Assembly: GCA_905215695.1 (NCBI GenBank)
Contig: CAJMQN010000002.1
Span: forward strand, 1 to 64,000
Direction of reading: 5' to 3'
Source: an uncultured bacterium
Lineage (GTDB): Bacteria; Bacillota; Clostridia; Christensenellales; HGM11417
Length of the DNA stretch: 64,000 nucleotides
Shown: in pieces, positions 48,590 to 56,551 of the stretch
How positions within the stretch are numbered: position 1 is the stretch's first letter
How the letters are laid out: each line of letters opens with the position of its first letter
Made by a program: the position numbers and the translations under genes
Notes under the pieces: model-generated
What the model saw: the letters and a program-made list of their open reading frames with translations, nothing else
The model's database searches: none
What the model was told of the DNA's origin: nothing

Positions 48590-51395
48590 ACTCCGAATCC
48601 TCTTCAGGCTCCTCTCTTTCCTTCTTTATGGCATTTAGTTTTACTTTGTTTGCTCGATATTTTAGCCTTTCGCCTGTTTCCTTTTTAGGGAATCCAACAG
48701 CAAAGCCCAATACACACGGCAAAGATGACAAGTTTTTAACAGCTGCTATCTCATCAGCATTGGCATTGGTTGGCGGTTGTAACTCGATTGGATATATAAC
48801 CAATAATGGTTTTCTATCCTCTATTGACAAATAATCAGTTACCGTTAGCCCCGATGATGGCTTACCAGTTTCGTTTTCTCTCCGTCTTTCGTTTGCCCTT
48901 GCTATGTCCATTTGTTCTCTGGTCAAACCACTGTTAAAAATATTAGGATCTATCAATCGGTTGTTATTATCGCCAATTCGTAAAAGTTCTTGAGTTCCCT
49001 CTCTTCGGCGGAAGGAACGCGTCACTAAACGCACTCCTTCAAATGTATTTACACTATTAGAAGAACCTGATGCAATAACTAAATCCCACAATGGAAAGGC
49101 TTGACTTTTTTCAATATAGTCGGCCAAGTTATCCACATCAAATTTAACGTTTTCATATGGGACTTGGAGTCTTCGTATAAACCTTGCCACATGCAACTGA
49201 TCTATATCCCGAATCATATGTCGGGACGACCTACCATCGATGATTGGAACATCTTCCCAAACGAACCCTGCCTTGGTCAACTCCGAGAAAAATGCATTGA
49301 CCGTGTTTATGTTTTTCTCGTTTTTAGAGTAAGTCGGGTACAACTTTGATGTATCTGCATAAGTTCCGCCATAGTTCAATATTCGAATTATTTCATCCGA
49401 ATTATACATCTTGTTTCGGCTTGTTATCAAAAGCGACGTGTTTAATGTATCTGGCGATTCTTTAATCATCAAACCGAATTCGGATGGTTTGCTTTTCCGT
49501 AATGCCATTTCCCTAAACTGGTCTTTTAAGTCTTCAACTGCGTCGACTACGGCTCTAAAGTTCATAATATTTATGGGTGACATATAAACTCGGCACAAAT
49601 CCTCGTAACGGGGTCTGTATCCAAACCACCTACACATTTGGAGCAATGAGTCGTATGCAGACGAATTCCGACTAAAATAACTAATCATCAAGCCTTCAAG
49701 CGTCAAGCCTCTCGACAATACATATCCACCGATGGCAATTACTCTTGCTCCGACTTCCTTATAATTGTCATAACTAAATCGCTCGCCCTTTTTCTGACGG
49801 TTATTGATGATTACAACATTGAACTGCTTTATTTCGTTATAAAGTCCTTTTTTTATTTGCTCCCAACTAATGGTCTCACGAATATCGGCGTAATAATCGG
49901 GTTGATCCTTTATATAATGCTTATCGCCCATATACAGACCATACAGCATCGCCATATCTTGATTCCTTATAAAGTCGGAGGTCGGCTTATAATCGTCCTG
50001 TTCAATAATGTCTTTTAGGTGATTAACATAGGTACTCACAACCCTGTGAATTTGGTCATGGAAGTCGTTCAGTACAGATATGTTTATCATCATTGAACGA
50101 TGTTTCTGCCCCGCCCCTCTAATTGTCCGAATAACGTTATTTATCAAGAAGCAAAGAACAGCCTCTTTCATACTCTGCGGCATAGCGTCAAAACGATTTA
50201 TACCGACCTTATGCTTTACGGGCAAGAAGTTTGGCTCGGACTCATCCAGCTCACGAATATAACGGGAATTGGATTCGCCATTATAAGCAAATACCTTCGT
50301 CGCTCCGAAATAGTTCGAGGGCGGGTTAAGTAATACTATAAAATCCGATGGGAATAAATCCTTAAAAAACTCATCGTCTTCCGGGTTAATAAAAATATTA
50401 GCAAAAGGCGTAGCCGTATAGCCGACGTATGTCGCTATCGGGAAGTTGTTAAAAAGGTTTCTTATGTGTCCGTTAATTACCGATGCTGAATACTCTTCGG
50501 GCTTTTTTGTGTTAATAGAAGCATTGTCCGCCTCATCGTCAACGATTAAGATGTTGTCACAACTAATGTTGTGTTGCCCCGGCTTGAGCCACTCTACGAC
50601 TTGTTTTAAGACGGAGCCATTTTTCTTTACGACAAGCACTATTGGCTTATTAAAGTCTCCGCTCGTAGCGTTTAAGTTCTTTTTGACAAACTTAACAAAA
50701 TCATTTTCATTGTTCGTCAAAGGCACAGCATAGTGATGCTGCACCTGATCATCCGCACTTACACCTACATATGTAATCTCCGCCCCGCCACCTATTGTGT
50801 CGCTAATTGCTCCAATAAAGCCAGAATCAACACGGCTCTGTGTCTGTTGGCGCAATGAATCCGTCATTCCAGCCAATAGAACAATAATCTTATAACCATA
50901 ATCGCAAGCAAGGTTAATCAAGCCAAGATAGTTGGCCGTTTTTCCCGATTGTACATCGCCGACTACCAACCCCCGTTTTTTTCTTTCACTTACGTTCATA
51001 GTCATTTCCGGGTTGGCACATTGTTTCAATGTTCTTGCACAATCAAGTTCCATTCGATGTATAACCGACTCATCGAAGTCCTCGCGCCTTAAGTATCTTT
51101 TATATCGTTCGAAAAAACCATCTTTCAAACTGTACTTAATGAGTTCTTGCTTGCGTTCGAACCACTTCCCGTCATTTTCGTCATTTACGAGTACATCAGG
51201 CTCACTAACCTTAATAAGCGGATGATTTTCTTCATACCGTATTACTATTTCGTCACGAATAGACACATCGGTAACGCCAAGCGTCGCAAGCACTCTATCT
51301 GCCGTTGCGACTATTTCGGTGTGAGTATGAGATGCCGTTCCTAACATTATCTTTAAGATATCATAGGCATTTTTTAATAAGATGTCTTTATCCAT
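48576..51395 (-). CDS. Z1-domain superfamily II helicase-like protein
   Basis: This 939-residue ATPase has Walker A GLVVGDVQSGKTANYLGLI (about residues 138-156), a DEAD-like Walker B NILIVDDEADNASIN (about 283-297), motif III-like GYTATPFANIFINPED (about 327-342), and the Z1 centre GGYVLSRGLTLEGLMISYFSRNSSAYDSLLQMCRWFGYRPRY (about 575-615) with a final LCRVYMSP. Z1-domain proteins are predicted DNA translocases of restriction systems. It overlaps the GHKL gene by 8 bases. Confidence 0.92.
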   Translation of the reverse strand: MDKDILLKNAYDILKIMLGTASHTHTEIVATADRVLATLGVTDVSIRDEIVIRYEENHPLIKVSEPDVLVNDENDGKWFERKQELIKYSLKDGFFERYKRYLRREDFDESVIHRMELDCARTLKQCANPEMTMNVSERKKRGLVVGDVQSGKTANYLGLINLACDYGYKIIVLLAGMTDSLRQQTQSRVDSGFIGAISDTIGGGAEITYVGVSADDQVQHHYAVPLTNNENDFVKFVKKNLNATSGDFNKPIVLVVKKNGSVLKQVVEWLKPGQHNISCDNILIVDDEADNASINTKKPEEYSASVINGHIRNLFNNFPIATYVGYTATPFANIFINPEDDEFFKDLFPSDFIVLLNPPSNYFGATKVFAYNGESNSRYIRELDESEPNFLPVKHKVGINRFDAMPQSMKEAVLCFLINNVIRTIRGAGQKHRSMMINISVLNDFHDQIHRVVSTYVNHLKDIIEQDDYKPTSDFIRNQDMAMLYGLYMGDKHYIKDQPDYYADIRETISWEQIKKGLYNEIKQFNVVIINNRQKKGERFSYDNYKEVGARVIAIGGYVLSRGLTLEGLMISYFSRNSSAYDSLLQMCRWFGYRPRYEDLCRVYMSPINIMNFRAVVDAVEDLKDQFREMALRKSKPSEFGLMIKESPDTLNTSLLITSRNKMYNSDEIIRILNYGGTYADTSKLYPTYSKNEKNINTVNAFFSELTKAGFVWEDVPIIDGRSSRHMIRDIDQLHVARFIRRLQVPYENVKFDVDNLADYIEKSQAFPLWDLVIASGSSNSVNTFEGVRLVTRSFRRREGTQELLRIGDNNNRLIDPNIFNSGLTREQMDIARANERRRENETGKPSSGLTVTDYLSIEDRKPLLVIYPIELQPPTNANADEIAAVKNLSSLPCVLGFAVGFPKKETGERLKYRANKVKLNAIKKEREEPEEDSEYDSI

Positions 51396-52842
51396 TCTCT
51401 TGCAACCTCTTTAACAATTCCGCCTTTTTATCCGCAATAGTCTTATACGCTTCCAAGCCCAATAATTCCATTAACTTATTGGCCTGTTGTTCTTTTGGGA
51501 AAAAGCCGACACATTTTAATACTTGTTCTACTAAAACATCATTTTCAGCATCGTCCATACTGTTTACGATATTTAGGGAATCTATTACATCGTTCTGAAT
51601 GCGATATTTCGGTATGCACGCTTCAATCTGAGACAATAGAACTTCTAATAGCTCGTTTTCCTCTGTCCCGATTACGCTTGACAACGCTTGTATAAAAGGG
51701 TTGTCCCGATTGATTACATATCTTACATTCCCGTCATGTTCATTGATTTTTTCCCAGATCTTATGTTCAATAGTTGCCTCTTTCAATCCGGGGTTTTTAA
51801 CCGTTCGCTTGCTACGAACGATTGAGTCCTCAACTGCTATACGGATTCTATCTCTGATTTTATCGGGTATTTTTGCGGAAGACTTCTTCACGTCCAACAT
51901 CCAAACCGAGTCCAGTGTAGAAGGTATGTCAACCTGTATTCGCGCCAATTTGTTCAATTCGCTACGAATTCCCATTCGCATCCAACTACCCCAAGATATC
52001 AGTCTTTTATTTCTGTATAAGTAAAAGCCTTGCTCGTCAAAAATACTCTTTGGATTTCCCAACAATGCTTTTTCCTCTGTTGTTAGAGTATTCGCAAATG
52101 GTAAGGTATACGGGATAATAGTAATTGTTGAACCATCCACGGTTATATTGGATGTTCGCCCAGTTTGCTGTCTTCCGAGTGAATCTGTTAAGAATGGGTC
52201 ACGACGCTCTATCCTTTTTTCATTATAATAAATCTTAATTTGGTTATAGAAACGATGAAAAACGAATTCCACATGCTTTTTTGACTCTGCAACCGCTTCT
52301 CGGAAACTCTCTTCGAAGTTCTTTGCGAGCCCTTCTATTTTATCAAATTTCTCCCATATGACCAATGTACCCGTTTCATAGTTTCGTAAATCATTTATGT
52401 GGGGTAATGAATCTATTTCATCTTGGTCTAACTGCAATAGCCATAATTTGTCATCAATTAAATCCAAATCAAATGCCATTGCGCGAATTTTGCCATATTT
52501 TTTACTCGCAACAATGAACTTTCGGCATTGCGATAATGATGCCGATTTTAGTCCAAGACCAAATCTTCCGAGTTCGAGTTCACACTCTTCTTTGTCTTCT
52601 CGGTTTGAACCAAACAGCATAGCATTGTCCAATTCCTTTGTAGTCATGCCATAGCCATTATCTAAAATGCAGAAATACGGAATATCCGCCAGTGGGTCTG
52701 AATAGATTTTAATTTCAGTAGCCTCTGCCGATATACTATTATCAATAATGTCAGCAACCGCAGTCGAAAAACTATATCCGATTGCCCTTAAACCTAACAG
52801 CAGCGTTTTAGCTGGAAATTGTCTTTCTACAGACTCACTCAT
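51388..52842 (-). CDS. GHKL ATPase of the MORC/MutL-like type
   Basis: This 484-residue ATPase has the Bergerat fold: N box AVADIIDNSISAEATEI (about residues 28-44), G1 CILDNGYGMTTKELDNAM (about 58-75) and G2 ELGRFGLGLKSASLSQC (about 88-104). The second half has a MutL-like transducer and a C-terminal helical region. Prokaryotic MORC-like ATPases are found with Z1 helicases, methylases and nucleases in predicted restriction systems. It is 3 bases after the 343-residue gene. Confidence 0.92.
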   Translation of the reverse strand: MSESVERQFPAKTLLLGLRAIGYSFSTAVADIIDNSISAEATEIKIYSDPLADIPYFCILDNGYGMTTKELDNAMLFGSNREDKEECELELGRFGLGLKSASLSQCRKFIVASKKYGKIRAMAFDLDLIDDKLWLLQLDQDEIDSLPHINDLRNYETGTLVIWEKFDKIEGLAKNFEESFREAVAESKKHVEFVFHRFYNQIKIYYNEKRIERRDPFLTDSLGRQQTGRTSNITVDGSTITIIPYTLPFANTLTTEEKALLGNPKSIFDEQGFYLYRNKRLISWGSWMRMGIRSELNKLARIQVDIPSTLDSVWMLDVKKSSAKIPDKIRDRIRIAVEDSIVRSKRTVKNPGLKEATIEHKIWEKINEHDGNVRYVINRDNPFIQALSSVIGTEENELLEVLLSQIEACIPKYRIQNDVIDSLNIVNSMDDAENDVLVEQVLKCVGFFPKEQQANKLMELLGLEAYKTIADKKAELLKRLQENG

Positions 52843-52845
52843 TTG

Positions 52846-53877
52846 TTAATCCTCCGATTTTCTATACCCTATCGAATTGATGATCTTCGACATTTGATTC
52901 AATTCGCTAATTGAAAATGAATATATTTTGGGTATCCCCTCTATGTCGGTAACCAACATCACCTTTGCAATTTTGGAAAAATCATTACAAAAAGCAATTT
53001 TGTTGGTTTGCAAATTGAAATAAACTTGCTTTGTCGCAGTGTGACGCACTATCACATAGCGCTTTTCCCCATCGAATGTATATTGTATATCATACAATGC
53101 ATAAGGGTATTCGTCAGCCAATATTCTTATGTTCTTTGCTCCTCTGGCGTCGAGCTGTTCTCTCACGATAGTAATTGCTTTTTCTCTATCGAACTGCATT
53201 ACTTCGCAAAAGTTTTCTGGACCAACACTGTCATATCCGCGTTTTTCACGGAGAGCTATGATTTCCGAATCGTAAGAATCAGCATCTTCATTAAACACTG
53301 TGGAAAACTTATTCCCGACACCACGCCTATTGATAAAGACCTTGGAATAAGGAATGCCATTTTCTCCCACAATGGTTGCATCGAAATTAAACACACCATT
53401 TTCGTCATCGTATTCGAATGCCTCTACAATGAACGCATAATCGTGCAACTCCGCAGATACTGCCTTTAAGACCAATTTGTTGTCTATTTCTACCTCACTA
53501 TCGTTATAATGCAAACTCATCGGATAATGCACTTTCAAGCGTCCATAGTGACAGTTATTAGGGTCTGTTTCCTCTCGTATGTATATACAGAATGACGGGA
53601 CTCCACTTAAAAGGCTTCCATTCACAGCAATCTTATCAAACACGAACACGTTTGTTATTCGTGCCAACGCTCTTGACTTTGATAACAATTGACCAATAAT
53701 GCCTTCTCGACTATTCTGGTGAATATTTTCTGGCAATTCCCAAATGTGCGATAACTCTTCCCGCACAGAGGCTCCCTGCTTTAATGGGGTTGCGACGGTT
53801 GCCGTATGTCCCGTTTCGTTATCGTTCTTAATGTTGAGATATAGAGATTTTGTATCAATCGGAAGTCTAATGATCAC
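52846..53877 (-). CDS. Uncharacterised 343-residue component of the defence operon
   Basis: I do not recognise this protein with certainty. It has a beta-rich N-terminal part (YLNIKNDNETGHTATVATPLKQG), a middle domain with FIVEAFEYDDENGVFNFDATIVGENGIPYSKVFINRRGVG, and a C-terminal region (about residues 250-330) with YDIQYTFDGEKRYVIVRHTATKQVYFNLQTNKIAFC. The last is loosely like DUF3883-type nuclease folds, though the expected E-x-K is not present. The GTG start at 53877 overlaps the methylase stop. Conserved operon position suggests an integral subunit, perhaps for target recognition. Confidence 0.72.
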   Translation of the reverse strand: MIIRLPIDTKSLYLNIKNDNETGHTATVATPLKQGASVREELSHIWELPENIHQNSREGIIGQLLSKSRALARITNVFVFDKIAVNGSLLSGVPSFCIYIREETDPNNCHYGRLKVHYPMSLHYNDSEVEIDNKLVLKAVSAELHDYAFIVEAFEYDDENGVFNFDATIVGENGIPYSKVFINRRGVGNKFSTVFNEDADSYDSEIIALREKRGYDSVGPENFCEVMQFDREKAITIVREQLDARGAKNIRILADEYPYALYDIQYTFDGEKRYVIVRHTATKQVYFNLQTNKIAFCNDFSKIAKVMLVTDIEGIPKIYSFSISELNQMSKIINSIGYRKSED

Positions 53878-55034
53878 AGATTATCCGTCTCCTTTGCATA
53901 CTTATTCTCAAACATCGCTTGGAAGATGGCTTGCAACACATTGACTACGATAGAATTTCCTATCAGTTTGTTTAGTTTTCTATAACTGAATGCAAGTCCT
54001 GCCGCCGATGAATACTCGTCCTCTGTAAATCCCATTAGCAAGAATGCCTCTCGCAGGGTCAATCTTCGATATGTATCTCCCTTTATTCCTTTATACTTAA
54101 ACAATGCCGCTGTATGTGTCCGATCCATATTGCAGGTTATTGTTCGAATAATCGTGTCATCGTTAATCTCTTTCCCGTTGATACGCCACATTTCATCGCG
54201 GGATGGCGTTTTGTTGAGCTGTGCCATATCAGCTTCTGCCCTGTACATATGATTGGATTCGTAATCGTCCTTAATAAAATCTCTTATATGGAACTCTCTT
54301 GGGCGCTGAAGTTCCCTAACTCGATGTTCTATCGACAATGGCTCTCCAAGATGACTTACAATAAATGCTCTTTCTCTATCTTGGGGAACGCCGAAGTCCA
54401 ACGAATTCAGTATCATACATTCGTCACTGCTATAGCCAATTGACGAAAGGAATTCAAGCCATTGATTTAGGTCTTCTATATTCGAGGACGCTTTTATTGT
54501 TTTTACATTCTCCAGTAATAAGTATTCTGGCAACCTATTAAGTGATTTCAGTCCTAATAGAATACGTTCTATTTCCCACAACAACCCCGATCGTGTTCCG
54601 GATCCTTTTTTCATTCCTTTGCCCAAGCCACCCGTGGATAAATCTTGGCACGGAAAACTATATACTAATAAATCCGTTTCGGGCATTTCCGCAGGATCTA
54701 TTTCACTGATTGACCCATAGTTGTTTGATTGTTTATTAGCCCTATATAAATCTCTCAAGTCATCTTCCGATAACCTACGAAGATCTGTCGGTCTGACTGA
54801 ATCAGCACTAAATGTAAACTTTGACAAGTATTCCAAGAGTTTTGCTTTGTCTTCTGGCACCTCAACCTGACGATCCTTACAGTGTATTGCTGCATAACAC
54901 TTTATTGCGTCAATAAACCAATCACTAATACCAACTATCTCGTATTCAATATTCAATCGTTTTAATGCTGACGCTTGTGCGCCTATCCCGGCAAATGCTT
55001 CAAAAACTTTTAGTTTTCTTTTGCGCTTTTCCAT
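53874..55034 (-). CDS. C5-cytosine DNA methyltransferase of the defence operon
   Basis: This 386-residue enzyme has motif I FEAFAGIGAQASAL, motif IV VYSFPCQDLSTGG (catalytic Cys), motif VI LLLENVKTI, motif VIII QDRERAFIVSH, motif IX RRLTLREAFLLMGF and motif X IGNSIVVNVLQAIFQAMF. Unlike the prophage enzyme at 31074 it has a short target-recognition region (about 100 residues), so a single specificity is expected. The ATG at 55034 has GGAG six bases upstream. It presumably marks self DNA so that the downstream complex spares it. Confidence 0.93.
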   Translation of the reverse strand: MEKRKRKLKVFEAFAGIGAQASALKRLNIEYEIVGISDWFIDAIKCYAAIHCKDRQVEVPEDKAKLLEYLSKFTFSADSVRPTDLRRLSEDDLRDLYRANKQSNNYGSISEIDPAEMPETDLLVYSFPCQDLSTGGLGKGMKKGSGTRSGLLWEIERILLGLKSLNRLPEYLLLENVKTIKASSNIEDLNQWLEFLSSIGYSSDECMILNSLDFGVPQDRERAFIVSHLGEPLSIEHRVRELQRPREFHIRDFIKDDYESNHMYRAEADMAQLNKTPSRDEMWRINGKEINDDTIIRTITCNMDRTHTAALFKYKGIKGDTYRRLTLREAFLLMGFTEDEYSSAAGLAFSYRKLNKLIGNSIVVNVLQAIFQAMFENKYAKETDNL

Positions 55035-55062
55035 AGTATTCTCCAATTGTTCCGCAATGCCT

Positions 55063-55251
55063 TTATTCGACTTTTATTCCGTTGTTAATGCAAAACTCAT
55101 TAAAACGCAGTTCGGCTTTTTTCGTGGGGTTAGTCTTACCTCTCTCCCATCTATTTATTGTTGCAAAAGATACGTCTAATGCTCTTGCCATAGCCTCTTG
55201 GCTCAAATTCAATTTGGCACGAGCCGCAATCAGTTTGTCCTTAAACTCCAT
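55063..55251 (-). CDS. XRE-family controller protein of the defence operon
   Basis: This 62-residue protein has an XRE helix-turn-helix (KLNLSQEAMARALDVSFATINRWERGKTNPTKK). It resembles the restriction-modification C proteins that time methylase and nuclease expression, and the HTH of the prophage XRE-ART protein. The ATG at 55251 has GGAGG upstream; two codons further out is another in-frame ATG. It is the first gene of the operon, directly behind a symmetric operator. Confidence 0.88.
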   Translation of the reverse strand: MEFKDKLIAARAKLNLSQEAMARALDVSFATINRWERGKTNPTKKAELRFNEFCINNGIKVE

Positions 55252-55266
55252 AAACAAACCTCCAGT

Positions 55267-55304
55267 CAGATGTTATAATATATTATAGCATTTTATAGCA
55301 TCTG
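55267..55304. promoter_or_regulatory. Operator overlapping the defence promoter
   Basis: Inverted repeat CAGATG (55267-55272) and CATCTG (55299-55304), with TTATA and TATAG half-sites inside, covers the spacer and -10 box of the promoter. Symmetry suggests binding of an XRE dimer or tetramer, so a self-limiting expression circuit is inferred. Confidence 0.6.
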
Positions 55305-55310
55305 TGTCAA
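55282..55310 (-). promoter_or_regulatory. Promoter of the defence operon
   Basis: A perfect TTGACA (55305-55310), 17-base spacer and TATAAT (55282-55287) on the minus strand, 31 bases before the XRE start codon. All seven genes down to AIPR can be read from it. Confidence 0.88.
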
Positions 55311-55344
55311 CGGCAAATTGCGACAATTAACGAGATTTTTATAA

Positions 55345-56364
55345 TTAATCAGCGTTTTCCTTCCCTTTTAACTGTTTGTATCCAATGGTAAGCGAGTGAA
55401 TATACTCGACTACTTTCTCTACCACTTCGTTCGGTCCGACCACTTGGAGTTTATCCCCGAACGATAAACACCACCCGTAGAATGTAGGACTCAACTGCAC
55501 CGCCGCTTTGAAACGCAGTTTGCCGTTCTCGTCCGGGGTGATTTCCACCTTATCTCCGAAGATATCAAATATCGGATCTAAAATGCTTGCATCGGCTTGG
55601 AACTCTACCAACTGTTCTTCGCCTTGAAACATTCCAAACAAAGTTTTTTTGTGCCTTTTCAAATCAATCGGCTCGCCTTTATATACGTCTATAGGTTGAT
55701 TAACGACCATTTCGACGCGATCCATACGGTCTATGCGATAATGCACCACGCCCTCAAATCTTCCGTAGTAGCATATCAGGTAGTAGTTGTCATCGTCATA
55801 AATCGTGGCAAGCGGGTTGACGAAGTATCTCTTCCCGTTTCGCCTATATACCCGCTCATGCTTTGAGTTGAAGTCGAAGTATTCAAACGAAACTTTCTTG
55901 TTGTTCTCTATCGCCAAGTTGATTTCGCTTATCGAATAGAAGATGCTTTCGTTCGCGCTCTTTGTAGTATTGAATTTTACGATATTGCTCCGCAAGAGTT
56001 CCGCACGGTGGCTACCGCCAAGGTCGGCTATTTTATCCAATAGGACTTCGGTTTTGCTCGGTGTAATAAAACTCGATGCCTGCACCGCATCCATAAGAAT
56101 GCGAAGTTCCGGGACGTCAAAGCTGCGGTCCACCACGCAATACTTATTCGGCTTGCCGGGGTTCTTCTCGCACAATACTTCGTACCCGAAATCATTGAGA
56201 ACGTCAATATCTCCGTACAGCGTTCGCCTGTCGCACTCTATGCCCATAGCGGCGAGTTTGGACAGTATTTCCGTGGACTCTATATAATGGTCTTCATCCG
56301 AATCTTGACGCAGTATCTCAAGGATTTTTATGAGTTTTATTTTGTACGCTTTCTCTTGCTTCAT
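55345..56364 (-). CDS. WYL-domain transcriptional regulator
   Basis: This 339-residue protein has an HTH_11 winged helix (KLIKILEILRQDSDEDHYIESTEILSKLAAMGIECDRRTLYGDIDVL, about residues 9-55), a middle WYL domain (KVSFEYFDFNSKHERVYRRNGKRYFVNPLATIYDDDNYYLICYY) and a C-terminal WCX-type region. WYL proteins sense nucleic acids or nucleotides and often regulate phage defence genes (BrxR/CapW type). It sits just upstream of the defence operon with its own promoter and no terminator was seen between them. Confidence 0.92.
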   Translation of the reverse strand: MKQEKAYKIKLIKILEILRQDSDEDHYIESTEILSKLAAMGIECDRRTLYGDIDVLNDFGYEVLCEKNPGKPNKYCVVDRSFDVPELRILMDAVQASSFITPSKTEVLLDKIADLGGSHRAELLRSNIVKFNTTKSANESIFYSISEINLAIENNKKVSFEYFDFNSKHERVYRRNGKRYFVNPLATIYDDDNYYLICYYGRFEGVVHYRIDRMDRVEMVVNQPIDVYKGEPIDLKRHKKTLFGMFQGEEQLVEFQADASILDPIFDIFGDKVEITPDENGKLRFKAAVQLSPTFYGWCLSFGDKLQVVGPNEVVEKVVEYIHSLTIGYKQLKGKENAD

Positions 56365-56402
56365 CGACCGACTCCTATACCTCTCCCATTTTACTTAACC
56401 AT

Positions 56403-56431
56403 ATTATAGCATAAATCTATACGAATGTAAA
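56403..56431 (-). promoter_or_regulatory. Promoter of the WYL gene
   Basis: TTTACA (56426-56431), 17-base spacer, TATAAT (56403-56408) on the minus strand, 39 bases before the start codon. Confidence 0.75.
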
Positions 56432-56496
56432 GAGTAAGGTGTACAAGTTAAGCGATACCATATTTTTGAGCGTTACTCACTATTTTTGTTAATAAC

Positions 56497-56532
56497 AAAA
56501 AAGACCACCACCCGTTTTATCGAGTGATGGCC
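56497..56532 (-). terminator. Terminator of the surface protein gene
   Basis: A 12-bp stem with three G-U pairs (GGCCATCACTCG / CGGGTGGTGGTC) is followed by TTTTTT on the minus strand. It lies 20 bases after the stop codon. Confidence 0.8.
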
Positions 56533-56551
56533 TTGTCTTATTTATTTCATC

